Assembly (NCBI GenBank): GCA_905250125.1
Contig: CAJNOL010000116.1
Span: 1 to 64,000, forward strand
Origin: Rotaria sordida
Lineage: Eukaryota > Rotifera > Eurotatoria > Philodinida > Philodinidae
Length of the DNA stretch: 64,000 nt
Direction of reading: 5' to 3'
This document shows, piece by piece, positions 15,001-25,100 of this stretch. Under the pieces are notes generated by a model. It searched no databases, had not been told where the DNA came from, and worked only from the letters and a program-made list of their open reading frames with translations. Position numbers and translations under genes: made by a program. The first letter of the stretch is position 1. Every line of letters begins with the position of its first letter.

Positions 15001-18000
15001 GTCATCAATAACATTACAATGGGAAATGCCACGTAATGACGGTGGTAGTCCATTAATAGAATATTTATTAGAAATGCGTGATAAAAAACATAAAACTAAT
15101 GATTGGACACAAGTACAAATATTGCCAGCAATTACAACAAGTTTTCGAGTATCAAAATTAGATGAAAATGTCTATTATAATTTTCGTATTAAAGCAGCTA
15201 ATTCTATTGGATATGGTGAACCAAAATCACTTGAAAAAGCTGTTAAACCACAAAAACAAAATGGTACGTTAATTAATTTATATTTAATCAATGATCAATT
15301 CTATAGATATTATTTTTCTTTTTCCTTTATAAAATTCTAGAGCCACCATCTATGCCTAATAAACCATTACAAACATCAAATATAGATTCAACATCAATAT
15401 CTGTATCATGGAAACCATCATTATCAAGTGGTTCAAGTGATATTATATCTTATATTGTTGAACGTCGTGATGCTCTTAAAGCAAATTGGATTCCAGTTAA
15501 AAAAGCTTCATCAAATCAATATAATCTTATTGTAACAGAATTAACTGAAGGTTCAAGTTATTATTTTCGTGTTTGTGCATTAAATGAAAATGATCTTCAT
15601 AGTGAATGGCTTGAATTAGATATGCCTATGTTATGTCGAAATCCATATGATGTTCCATCACCACCAAAAAATCTCATTGTGAAAGATATTATTGGACAAA
15701 CAGTAACTATACAATGGGATCCACCAGAAAATGATGGTGGTAAACCAATACGTGGTTATATTATTGAAAGACGTGATGTACAAAGAACAACATGGTTAAA
15801 AGAAGGACGTTGTAAAACAACAACATATGAAATTGAAAATTTGCCATTAGGTGGTCAACATTTAATACGTATAACAGCTGAAAATGAAGAAGGACTTTCA
15901 GCACCATGTGAAATTGATAAACCATTACAAATTGATGCTAAAGACAGTAAGATTTATTTTCTTTTTTTTTCTGCATCAAAGATTTTAACAAAAAAAAACA
16001 AAAATTATTTTGTATTTAGTTTCATTACCAAAACCACGTGATGTTGAAATTGGAAAAGTTAAAGGTCAATCAATAACTTTAACATGGTTACCAGCTACAG
16101 GATCATTACAAGATAAAACTGATTCAATATCAGCTTATATGATTGAAGTATGGGATTCTGAAAATCATTCATGGCATGAATTAGAAAAAGTTGATGCATC
16201 AGAAACAACATATACACGTACAGATTTGAAAACAGATTTATCTTATCAATTTCGTCTACGTACATTAACACGTAATGGTCGACGTTCATCACCAACACGT
16301 GAAACACAAGTTCTATCACTTAAACGTGCAATTGAACCACCAGATATGCCAGAAGCATTAACAGTAAGAGACATAACAGATGATTCATTAACACTTTATT
16401 GGCGTGAAGGTTCATCAAAAACTAAACGTTATATTATTGAAAAACGTGAAGCATCAAAAAAGATTTGGGTACCAGCTGGTGAAACAAAAGAAACAACTAT
16501 TCATGTTGAACATCTTATGCGTAATGTTCAATATGAATTACGTGTTTTTGCTGAAAATGCTTCAGGTGATCGTTCAACAGAAGCAGCATTATTATTAATT
16601 CATTTTAAAGGACGACAAGTACCACCTGGTTTATGTGAACAATTAAAAGTTAAACAATACAGTGCAACAGCATGTTTACTTACATGGTTACCACCGCTTG
16701 ATACGGGTAATTCACCAATTCGAAATTATATTGTGGAAAAACAACAAGTTGGCCGTTTAACATGGCAAAATGTTAATGAATCATTACAAACATGTACATG
16801 TATTGTCAATGATTTAACACCTAGTGTACAATATAAAATACGTGTTGCTGCTATTAATGAATTTGGTCAAGGAGAATTTGTTGAAACTGAACCAATAGAA
16901 ATTAAAGAAGAGAATAGTAAATTAAAATTTAAATAATATTTTAGTTAATCATATTTCTTTTCTTTGTTTTTCTTCTTAGTTCCACCATCAAAACCTGTTA
17001 ATTTAACTGTAATAGATACAACTTATACATCTATTGATGTTAGTTGGTTATGTCCACGTGAATTTGGTTCTAAACCAATAAAACATTATATACTTTATCG
17101 ACGTTCATCAAAATCAGGTTCTGATTGGAAATTAATTCATCGTGTAAATCGAACACAATTATCATATACATTTGATAATCTTGATTCATCATTATCATAT
17201 CATTTACGTGTTACAGCTGAATCTGATTCTGGTGAATCTGAACCATGTGAATTACCAACAGCTATATCACCTAAAAAGAAACCTAAACCACCACCAATAC
17301 TTGATCATGTTTTTGTTCGTACAATTGATGATGGTATGATTAGTCTACAATGGAGTGGTTTAGATACAGATATTGATAATCAATTAGAACATAATGTTAA
17401 TTTACTTGGTTATATTATTGAAATGAATGATGGTACAGATTGGGTTGAAGTTGAACGAACAGATAGTGATACACGTACATGCACAGTAACACATTTACGA
17501 CAAGATATTGATTATAATCTTCGTGTATCAGCTTACAATCGTATAGGACAAGGTCGTTCAAAAGAAATTGATACACCTGTTAAAGCTAAATCACCATTTT
17601 CTAAACCAGGTCAACCATTAGGTCCATTAAGTATAGCGAATATAACACGATCAACTGTTGATTTAAATTGGTCACCATCACCAACTATAAATGATATACC
17701 AATAACAAATTATTTTGTTGAAAAATTTCGTGATGGTATTTGGATAAAAGTTGCACGTTTACCACCCACATCAACATCATTAAAAGTATTTAATTTAATT
17801 GAAAATAAAGAAACATTATTTCGTGTATCAGCTGAAAATCGTTTTGGTATTAGTGAACCATTACAATCCATGCATATTAAACCAAATCGATCATTTGAAA
17901 CAAAACCACCAACTGATCTTGATTCAACAGCAGCTAGTTATTTTGAAAAAACTTTAAGTCATAATGATTTTAATTTTCTTTTATATCATGATAGTCCACC

Positions 18001-18067
18001 ATCGACAACATTTGATACATTAAAATTTGGTGATGATGTTGAAGAATATATTAAAAGTGTTTGGTAA
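83..18067 (+). CDS. Titin/twitchin-like giant Ig/Fn3 muscle protein, 3' part (5' end outside window)
   Basis: Exons, all with GT-AG borders: 83-488, 548-1557, 2487-3329, 3396-3671, 4875-5423, 5495-5776, 5849-6436, 7565-9280, 10019-10327, 10380-10528, 10585-10847, 10901-11073, 11147-11914, 11969-13861, 14273-14733, 14801-15263, 15341-15946, 16020-16916, 16980-18067. Together they form one open frame of 4245 residues with TAA at 18065. Order: 19 tandem Ig domains to about 8970 (each with a conserved W, a DxGxY-C motif and linkers like ELPIYFTRPL), three Fn3, two Ig (about 10740-11400), three Fn3, two Ig (about 12370-12930), then 14 consecutive Fn3 and a tail of about 60 residues. Fn3 units show DDGGSPLTGYxIE and YxFRVxAEN motifs. 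In this family such proteins act as sarcomere scaffolds or springs. No protein kinase domain and no terminal Ig is present, so twitchin or obscurin identity is unproven. The start lies upstream of the window. Confidence 0.9.
1558..2486 (+). other. Long intron of the titin-like gene
   Basis: This 929-bp intron runs from a GTAAGT donor after residue VKG to a TTTAG acceptor before EIPVEF. It is far longer than the 50-80 bp introns around it. I see no coding stretch, inverted repeat or tandem repeat in it. Confidence 0.7.
4124..4371. mobile_element. hAT-like MITE in a titin-like gene intron
   Basis: This 248-bp element starts TAGAGATGTACGGAACCA and ends with the inverted counterpart GGTCCTGTACATCTTTA. 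It is flanked by GCTCGAGT (4116-4123) and GTTCGAGT (4372-4379), an 8-bp target duplication with one mismatch. Eight-bp duplications and short imperfect inverted ends are the hAT superfamily signature. The inside has no transposase and is rich in GAATCCGA/GGATCCAAGTCC motifs. It lies in the 3672-4874 intron. Confidence 0.6.
6666..6821. mobile_element. hAT-like MITE, family A copy 1 (156 bp)
   Basis: The left end is CAGAGATGTTCATGG; the right end read on the other strand is CACAGATGTCCATCGCC. The flanks are ATTTCTAT (6658-6665) and ATCTCTAT (6822-6829), an 8-bp target duplication with one mismatch. The inside is unusually G+C-rich (GCCGCGACGCGG, CGGCGACAGCGGC) for this A+T-rich intron. It resembles the element at 51806-52074 and contains no coding capacity. 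Confidence 0.6.
6953..7093. repeat. Small fold-back element (ATTAATTAATGC palindrome)
   Basis: The ends GTATTAGGATTAATTAATGC and, on the other strand, GTATTAGAATCAACATTTGC are imperfect inverted repeats enclosing two further ATTAATTAATGC copies. The whole 141 bp can fold on itself. It lies in the 6437-7564 intron. It could be a MITE or a simple A+T palindrome; no target duplication is clear. Confidence 0.4.
9558..9881. repeat. GGAGTAC/GTACTCC-rich inverted-repeat element in an intron
   Basis: The left end (AAGTGAACCAAGAGGAAAAC) is answered at the right end by its inverted counterpart (AAGTCAAGGGGAAAACTACG on the other strand). Between them are many direct and inverted copies of GGAGTAC and AGAGTCC. 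A second copy of the left-end motif starts near 9655 (AAACCAAGGAGAAACGATG), so the element looks composite. It occupies much of the 9281-10018 intron and has no coding sequence. Confidence 0.5.
13862..14272 (+). other. Intron of the titin-like gene
   Basis: This 411-bp intron runs from GTATGT to TTTTCTAG and separates two Fn3 domains. I see no repeat or coding sequence in it. Confidence 0.6.
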
Positions 18068-18500
18068 AAAAACAGAAAAAAAAATTCAACCGATTATGAT
18101 TATTGACTTTTTTTTGTTCATAAGGAAGAAGTTGAACTAAATAATTTCTTCTTTATTTTTTCTTTATTGTGGCTCGCTCGATTAACATGCAGAAAAAAAG
18201 AGCAATTCCACATAATCGGTCTGATGTTTAATAGGCATAAATATGTGTGCGTTTGTGTGTTTGAACCCGTTTTGTCTGTTTTTTTTTCACCTGACATTTT
18301 CCCAGATGGAAATTATGAAATGAAATATGATAAAAGGATTATCATACGATTTGTGTTGCTCCTCCAATCGTTATGATTATTTCTTTTATTTTTTGTTTGT
18401 ATCGTTCGAATGTGGCGGTGAAAGTGTTTGTTTTTCTTTTTTCTTATTTATCAATAAATAAATGCATAATTATAATTACAAACAAAAAAACAAAACTTAA
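18068..18500 (+). terminator. 3' flank and probable poly(A) signal of the titin-like gene
   Basis: After the stop codon the sequence is T-rich without further domains. An AATAAA at 18453-18458 followed by A+T-rich sequence is the best candidate polyadenylation signal, giving a 3' UTR of about 400 nt. The start of the neighbouring transposon (18501) bounds the region. Confidence 0.4.
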
Positions 18501-18712
18501 TATACGAGGATGATCAGTTTGACTGGGTACCCCAACTAATTTTTTCACATATAGGTTCTATAGTACATCAGAATGTTATGATTCTTTTTTACCAATTATA
18601 GTACTCATGTAGTGCTAGCGATTCATCATTATTTCGATTATTTACTATATTTAAAACCAATAGAATCAAGTATCTTTCTAATCTCTTTTAGTAAAATGAA
18701 CTTTTATCAAGC
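18501..18712 (+). repeat. Left terminal inverted repeat of the DDE transposon
   Basis: The inner 160 bp (about 18551-18712) match the reverse complement of 20468-20630 almost perfectly, for example AGTACATCAGAATGTTATGA. The outer 50 bp are more diverged but still align. Confidence 0.85.
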
Positions 18713-18895
18713 TGATCAATGTCAATAATAACTAGAAACAAGTATGCTACAGTTGCACATGGACATTTTCAAAATATGCAAATCACTGTCAAAGAAGCTG
18801 ATAGCGAGAAAAATATCTTTTCTTCGTCGGATATTTTCTGATTCTCACATCTATGTATATACCGGTCACGTTAAACATATGATTCATTTGCATAT

Positions 18896-18973
18896 AAAGG
18901 GTATGTACTAAGTTCTGATCCCTTTTCTAATAAATTATTGGAAAAGGGGATCAGAATTTAATAGACATCCTTT
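18896..18973. repeat. Short hairpin inside the transposon
   Basis: Two arms of about 32 bp (from AAAGGGTATGTACTAAGTTC, and its inverted counterpart ending in GACATCCTTT) flank a 13-bp loop. The arms differ at a few positions. It could be a nested mini-element or a structural part of the transposon. Confidence 0.5.
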
Positions 18974-19090
18974 ATAACTCTATTTCAATTGCGTAATTCC
19001 TATTCTATTTTCTTTCTCTTTTCCCTTTGTTCGTTCTATTACTTTGAAATATTTACACCAAAGCGATACAATCAGCTAAATATCTTTTAA

Positions 19091-20452
19091 TGGCTTCTTC
19101 GTTACATATTGAATGGAATTGTCCTCAATGTCAATTTTTAATAAGTGATCGTCGTAAATATTGCAACAATTATCAATCAATGTTAGTTTAGACGTGTATT
19201 GATTCTGAGAAATCTGGTTTATATGCTCATTACAGTCGACATCGTAATAGATGTGATTGTTGTTCAACAGAACTTGTAGGAGAAAGACAACAGCTAAAGA
19301 AAGAAAAACAGATTTCAAGTTTTCAAGAACTTCAAGTGCTATATGTTGGTAAGCAAAACGCATCTGTTTAGTCTGCATATGAACTTCTATTTCATTATGC
19401 AGTTAATCTCGAGTACACAATAACAAAATTTCATCATATTTTTATTACTTTTATTTTGCAGATCAACGTCCATGGTCAGAGTAGAGCGGTAGTAATGAGT
19501 CTTGTAAACATCATTACGGGGCATGACATCGAACAAGTACAATAGTTATACAATATATGTGAACAATCGCTAGTAGGATATTGTACAAATAGAAAAAAAA
19601 GAGCATACACAAAGTACAAACATATCATTTTTATCTCCCATGAATCTGCTTTCAATCACATTATGGTATTTGAAGCATTGTCATTCTAAACGCTATATAG
19701 CAGCAGAGCTCCATTTTAATCAATCAACAGTTAACTGTTTTCTGTCAGCAGTAATGCATATTCTATACTCATGCATATGCTCGAAATTAATTTTGTTATC
19801 TGATGATATGGATGATATTAATACAGTACATGGATCTGAACAACAACACCACAAGTTGATAGTCGACTCGACATTTATTGCAAGTTATCAAGTTGAAGAT
19901 CCCACACAATGTAAAGCATTTTATCATGCAAAAGCTCCAACTAATTATGCACTTAAAATATAAATAACTTGTGATTTTCATCATCGAATAGTGCTTGTAT
20001 CCAACACCTATCAGGGTAATATACACGATATTATCATTTTAAGAGAATCAGGCTTATTAGAATATGTACAAGAAGATGTACAAATTATTGCTTATAAAAG
20101 ATACATTGGTGAACGATATGTCATTACTCTGCGAAAAAACCTCGTGATGGTGAATTAACAATTGAAGACAAATACTTTAATTAGACTATTTGTAGCGCAA
20201 AAGCAGCTATTGAAAAATATTAATCAATGTATTAAACAGCATGGTATTTTAGAACATACTTATAGAGGATCTTATGATGACTTTCGTAAGATTACTAAAA
20301 TTGCATATATTGTTTGTGCTTTATATAATCTTAACTTGGGTAGGCATCCTATTCGTAGTTATAAATCAGAATACATTATCTATGGTTTCTGCTCTTTTAT
20401 TTTTAATAAAGGTTTTTCAGTAGTTCTTCTTGTTATTTTCGACAACAAGTAA
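19091..20452 (+). pseudogene. Broken DDE transposase
   Basis: Three blocks can be read on the + strand. Block one (19091-19370) starts MASSLHIEW and has CPQCQ, a C-x-x-Y pair, HYSRH and CDCC, a possible zinc-binding N-terminus with a stop inside. Block two (about 19640-19780) has an HTH-like stretch (LSITLWYLKHC, FNQSTVNCFLSAV). Block three (from about 19855) has the catalytic core: VDSTF with the first Asp, KAFYHAKA, and after a stop the GNIHDIIILRESGL block with the second Asp. A frameshifted tail holds CALYNLNLGRHP. The expected Asp in the ADKGYxG region reads AYKRYIG, so the catalytic site looks damaged. Stops and frameshifts show it is dead. Confidence 0.7.
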
Positions 20453-20467
20453 GATCTATAGGATATA

Positions 20468-20680
20468 AGTTCGATGAAAGTTCATTTTACTAAAAGAGAT
20501 TAGAAAGATACTTGATTCTATTGGTTTTAAATATAGTAAATAATCGAAATAATGATGAATCGCTAGCACTACACGAGTACTATAATTGGTAAAAAAGAAT
20601 CATAACATTCTGATGTACTATAGAACCTGTATGCTAAAAACCTAGCTGAGGCATCCGGCAAGATTGACCATCCCGTTATA
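20468..20680 (-). repeat. Right terminal inverted repeat of the DDE transposon
   Basis: This is the inverted partner of 18501-18712. It runs from GTTCGATGAAAGTTCATTTT to CCATCCCGTTATA. Confidence 0.85.
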
Positions 20681-20969
20681 TACACATATATATTTGAGTT
20701 GTCAGGATTGAAGACTGACACAGCTTTCAATGTCGAGAAAAGTTCGGATAAAAACGAGTGAAACTGGATAGACGACTGTGAACAGGAGTATAGAGCGTTG
20801 GTTTGACTGAAGAAAAGATTGACACCCATGTGCACGTCAACCGAGATCGACAGTGACACCCACGTCAAAATACATTGACATCCACACATTAATAGTTACC
20901 CACCATCAAAATAGTAGAGAAGACAAGAATAGAATCAAATAAATTTAAGATTATTGTTAGTTAATCCTG

Positions 20970-21437
20970 ATTTTATCATGTTCAAATGATGTTTATAGTT
21001 TCCTTGATGGTAACAGTAAATTAGACGCCAATGTGATGGACTTGATTGTATTAAATCCTGATGATCATATTGTTAAATCTGGCACTATTGATAAGATCTT
21101 AATCAATTTCTGCACAGTTCCCACTCATTCCAATACAAAAATTAAAGTATATATTATTAAATCAAGATCGAATGATCTAGAGTATTTTTCCGTGCAATAA
21201 CAGATAGTTTCATTCATAACAAATCTCACATTATCTGTTGGAACTCAAAAATTTGAAGTTAAATGATTCAAACTGCAGAAAAATAATTATGTTGGATTCA
21301 AGTTCACCGAAAGCGCTGGTGATCCATTCACTATTGAACGTGCCAACTATTATGTTGAACACAATGCTGCAAGCAACCAAACACACAAACACGTTCTATT
21401 TCGTATGATTCTCTCTTCAGTCGAGGGAATAAAATGA
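20970..21437 (+). pseudogene. Unrecognised reading frame with two in-frame stops
   Basis: One frame reads protein-like sequence from about 20970 (CSNDVYSFLDGN, MDLIVLNPDDHIVKSG) to a stop at 21436, interrupted by TAA near 21198 and TGA near 21261. Between and after these stops it stays protein-like (LTLSVGTQKFEVK, GFKFTESAGDPFTIERANYY). The rest looks like a beta-rich domain. I recognise no family. It may be a decayed gene copy next to the transposon. Confidence 0.35.
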
Positions 21438-22100
21438 TATTTTTAAAAGCTTATTTATATTAGAAGAAAATTGTATTATTATGAAAAATGTTTCGACGTC
21501 GGAACTATCGATTTTGATGATATCGTTTCGGTCGAAACCTCGAATTTTACTAGTACTGTATCATTATTTATCACAACATCGATAAAAAAATTTATATTTA
21601 GAAGCTTTGGTGAATGATAGAGTGCCCTGAGATAGTTTTTCGATAAGACATACATCATCTATTTCAGATAGAATAGCGTTTTATAGATATATATTAACTC
21701 ATTTTTGATTGATATACTATCCATTACGTGCACGTAAAGACATAGTTTGTAGACTAATCTCTTTTTCTCGAGGTAAGTTGTATAGGAAGAGTTACAATCT
21801 TGTTCTACAGCCTATTAGTTGGCCTCGTAGTTTGATCAAAGAAATTCAACGCTCGGTTATGACGAAAGCTATCTGGTATTCGGGAAGGCCTATCATAGTC
21901 ATATGCCTTCTGTTGTCTAAATATGCGTGGCCCTTACGTTCATTGCCCTACTAGTCTGTCATAGTTCTCTCTACACATCCATCCTTCAGGCTTACAGGCG
22001 GCTCCGAGGTCGCACGCGCGTGTATTAGGGAGCAGACAAAGCTGGAAGGAGTGAGTAGCAATCAGAACCAGTCTATTGAACAAGGAAAGAGGAAACAAAT
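21438..22100. other. Gene-free spacer
   Basis: This holds the 3' flank of the ART-TPR gene, which is transcribed leftwards. Small open frames here have no protein-like features. A short G+C-rich patch (GGCGGCTCCGAGGTCGCACG) sits near 21996. Confidence 0.4.
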
Positions 22101-25100
22101 TTATATCGTCCTTGGAATTTTTTCAAATGTTTCTTTATAGTCTAAAAGATGTTGATGATTTGAAGGCAATTTTTCTTGAGCAATGTTCATCGCTTGTTGG
22201 ACATTTTTCATTGCCATACTATATTGTTGAGTAGTCAAATATAATTTTGCCAAATTGTGATAGATTACAGCTAAACTAGGATGATTCTTTGGGAGTTTAT
22301 TTTCACGAATTTGTAATCCTTTTCGCAAATATATTAATGCCGTTGAATAATCTTCCATTTCCCGATAAGTTTCACCCAAATTTGTATACGTTGTTGCGCA
22401 ATCAAGAGGATTGCATTGAACATTTTCTTGAATATTCAACGCTTTTTGATGAAATGAAAGTGCCATTTCATAATTGCCCATTAATCGATGAACATCACCA
22501 ATATTACTGTATGTTATAGCCAGAACGGGATGCTTTTCTCCTAAGATTTCTTCAACTATTGTGAGACACTTTTCAAAATACTGAAGCGCCCTTGAGTAAT
22601 CCTTCATACTACGATAGATCATTCCGAACCAAGAGTATGTACGACTAAAAGCTAAATTACCTTCTTCAAATGTTATTTGCAGAATTCGAAAAGCATTTTG
22701 AAGAGCTTCAAGGCCTGCTGCATAATCGCCCATGTCCTGATACACCGAACCAATGTCGATGTAGGAAGTGGCCAAATCCGGATGATTTGAAGGCAGAGCA
22801 TTTTCTTTTATTTTAAGCGCTTTGTCGTAAAACTCAAGTGCTTTCAAGTAGTCACCCATGTCGTCATATACCGAACCGATATTGCTGTAGGAAGTAGCCA
22901 AATCGGGATGAGTCGAAGGCAGAACTTTTTCCGTGATTTCCAGACCTTTTTCGTAAAATTCAAGTGCATTCGAGTAGTCACCCATGGCGTTATACACTCC
23001 ACCGATGTTGCTGTAGGCAGCTGCCAAGTCGGGATGAGTTGAAGGCAAAATTTTTTCCATGATTTCCAGACCTTTTTCGTAAAATTCAAGTGCTTTCGAG
23101 TAGTCACCAATATTGTTATACGCTAGACCAATGTTGCCGTAGGAAATAGCCAAATCCGGATGATTCGAAGATAAAGCTTTTTTTGTGATTTCCAGATCTT
23201 TTTCATAAAACTCAAGTGCTTTCGAGTAGTCGCCCATGTAGCGATACACCGAGCCGATATTGCCGTACGAAGTAGCCAAATCGGGATGAGTCGAAGGTAA
23301 AGCTTTTTTTGTGATTTCAAGATCCTTTTCGTAAAACTGAAGTGCTTTCGAATAGTCGCCCATGTAGCGATACACTGAACCGATGTTGCTGTAGGAACCA
23401 GCCAAATCGCGATGATTTGGTGGCAGAGTTCTTTCTCTTATTTCAAGTGCTTTTTCGTAAAACTCAAGTGCTTTGGAGTAGTCACCCATGTTGTGATACA
23501 CTTGACCAATGTTGCCATAGGAAGTAGCCAATGAGGGATGGTTTGGAGGCAGAACATCTTCTCTTATTTTAAGTGCTTTGTCGTAATATTCAAGTGCTTT
23601 CGAGTAGTCACCCATGTCTTTATATACCGATCCGATGTTGTTGTAGGAAGCAGCCCATGAGGGATGATTCGAAGACAGAGCTTTTTCGTTTATTTGATGT
23701 GATTTTTCGTAGAATTCAAGTGCTTTCGGATAGTCAATCGTGCTGTGATACACTTGACCCATGTTGCGGTAGAAAGTAGCTAAATCAGGATGATTCGGAG
23801 GCAGAGCTTTTTCGGATATATTAAGTGCTTTTTTGTAAAACTCAAGCGCTTTCGAATAGTCATCCATGTCTTTATACACCGAACCCATGTTGCCGTAGGA
23901 AGCAGCCAATGATGGATGGTTTGGAGGTAGAGTTTTTTCTTCGATTTCCAGTGCATTTTCAAACAATTCAACTGCTTTTGAGTACTCACGCATGTGATAA
24001 TACACTGAACCGATGTTGTTATAGGAAGTTGCCCACGAGGGATGATTTGAAGGCAAAGCTTCCTCTTTCATTTGTTGTGCTTTTTCGTAAAATTCAAGTG
24101 CTTTGGAATAGTCACCCATGTTGTGATATACTCCACCGATATTGCTGTAGGAAGTAGCTAATGAAGGATCATCTTCCGGGAGAATTTTTCGATTGATTTC
24201 GAGAGATTTTTCATAAAATGAAGCTGCGTCTTTGTATTCTCCTGCTTCGTTTTTCAAACATCCAAGCTGATGATAGATATGTGCTAGATCACTGTCAGTG
24301 GAAGCATTCTTGAGTAATTCATTGTAGAGTTCTTCAGCTTGATTAAACTCACCCATTTTGAGCATCAAATGACCCAATCGCTGCCATCCCGTGGATCCAC
24401 AGAGCTCCTGTCGCATGCGGTGGGTGAGAGCCGTCAGTTGTGGATCAATGTCGCCTGTGAGAGCCAAGTGAACTTCCCAGAGGCGAGGATTGTCAATTGT
24501 TTGTTTGATTTCACCGACACGAAAAACAGTGTGCGTTGAGAAGAGAATTTCTTGTTCTTGTGGAATAGCACTGTATTTATCGATAAGGGCAAACGAACTA
24601 GTTGAAGCCGATACTTTACTTGGATGGATTGTCATAATAAAGAGGACACCCGGACGTTCTTCACTTTTCCGTAGTGCACGCATAACAAAGTTCACTGCTA
24701 CACGTAAGTCTTTAGTAGTAGACAGGAAATTGTTGAACGAAAGAAGTCCACCTTTTGTTTTGAGTAGACGCTCAAATTCGTCTTGGCCAATTCCCTGACC
24801 ACGATAAACGATAAATTGTTTCATATCATCGTCCGATTGTTCTTTGTGCAGCTGTTCTAGTTGTCGATGAAGATTTCGAATGAAAAATCCCAATTTTGTC
24901 ATGGCCTCCATGTCCAGTGTTCGTAAAGCGCGATTGAGCATGCTGTAGAGAAAACTTTCACAACTGTACCACCAGATTGGCGATCTCTCATGGTACTCAC
25001 GCTGAAAGTGCTCTATTTCGGATTCTGGAATTTCTTTGCTACGACAGTAGGCGACCAAGTCTTTCACCGACTTTGCATCGTCTTCGTTGATTTCTGATAG

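Larger units (their letters stand above)
18501..20680. mobile_element. Decayed DDE-type DNA transposon with long terminal inverted repeats
   Basis: The 2.18-kb unit is bounded by inverted repeats of about 200 bp (18501-18712 and 20468-20680), and its interior encodes a broken transposase. The outermost bases are TATACGAGGATGATC and, reversed, TATAACGGGATGGTC. The interior carries an HTH and DDE core like the DDE_Tnp_4 group (PIF/Harbinger, ISL2EU and related IS5-type enzymes). Multiple stops and frameshifts make it non-autonomous. It lies between the titin-like gene and the ART-TPR gene. The family name is an inference from motifs. Confidence 0.75.

Noticed and set aside
22844-24157. Several open frames on both strands across the ART-TPR gene
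   Set aside because: They are shadows created by the 126-bp coding repeats.
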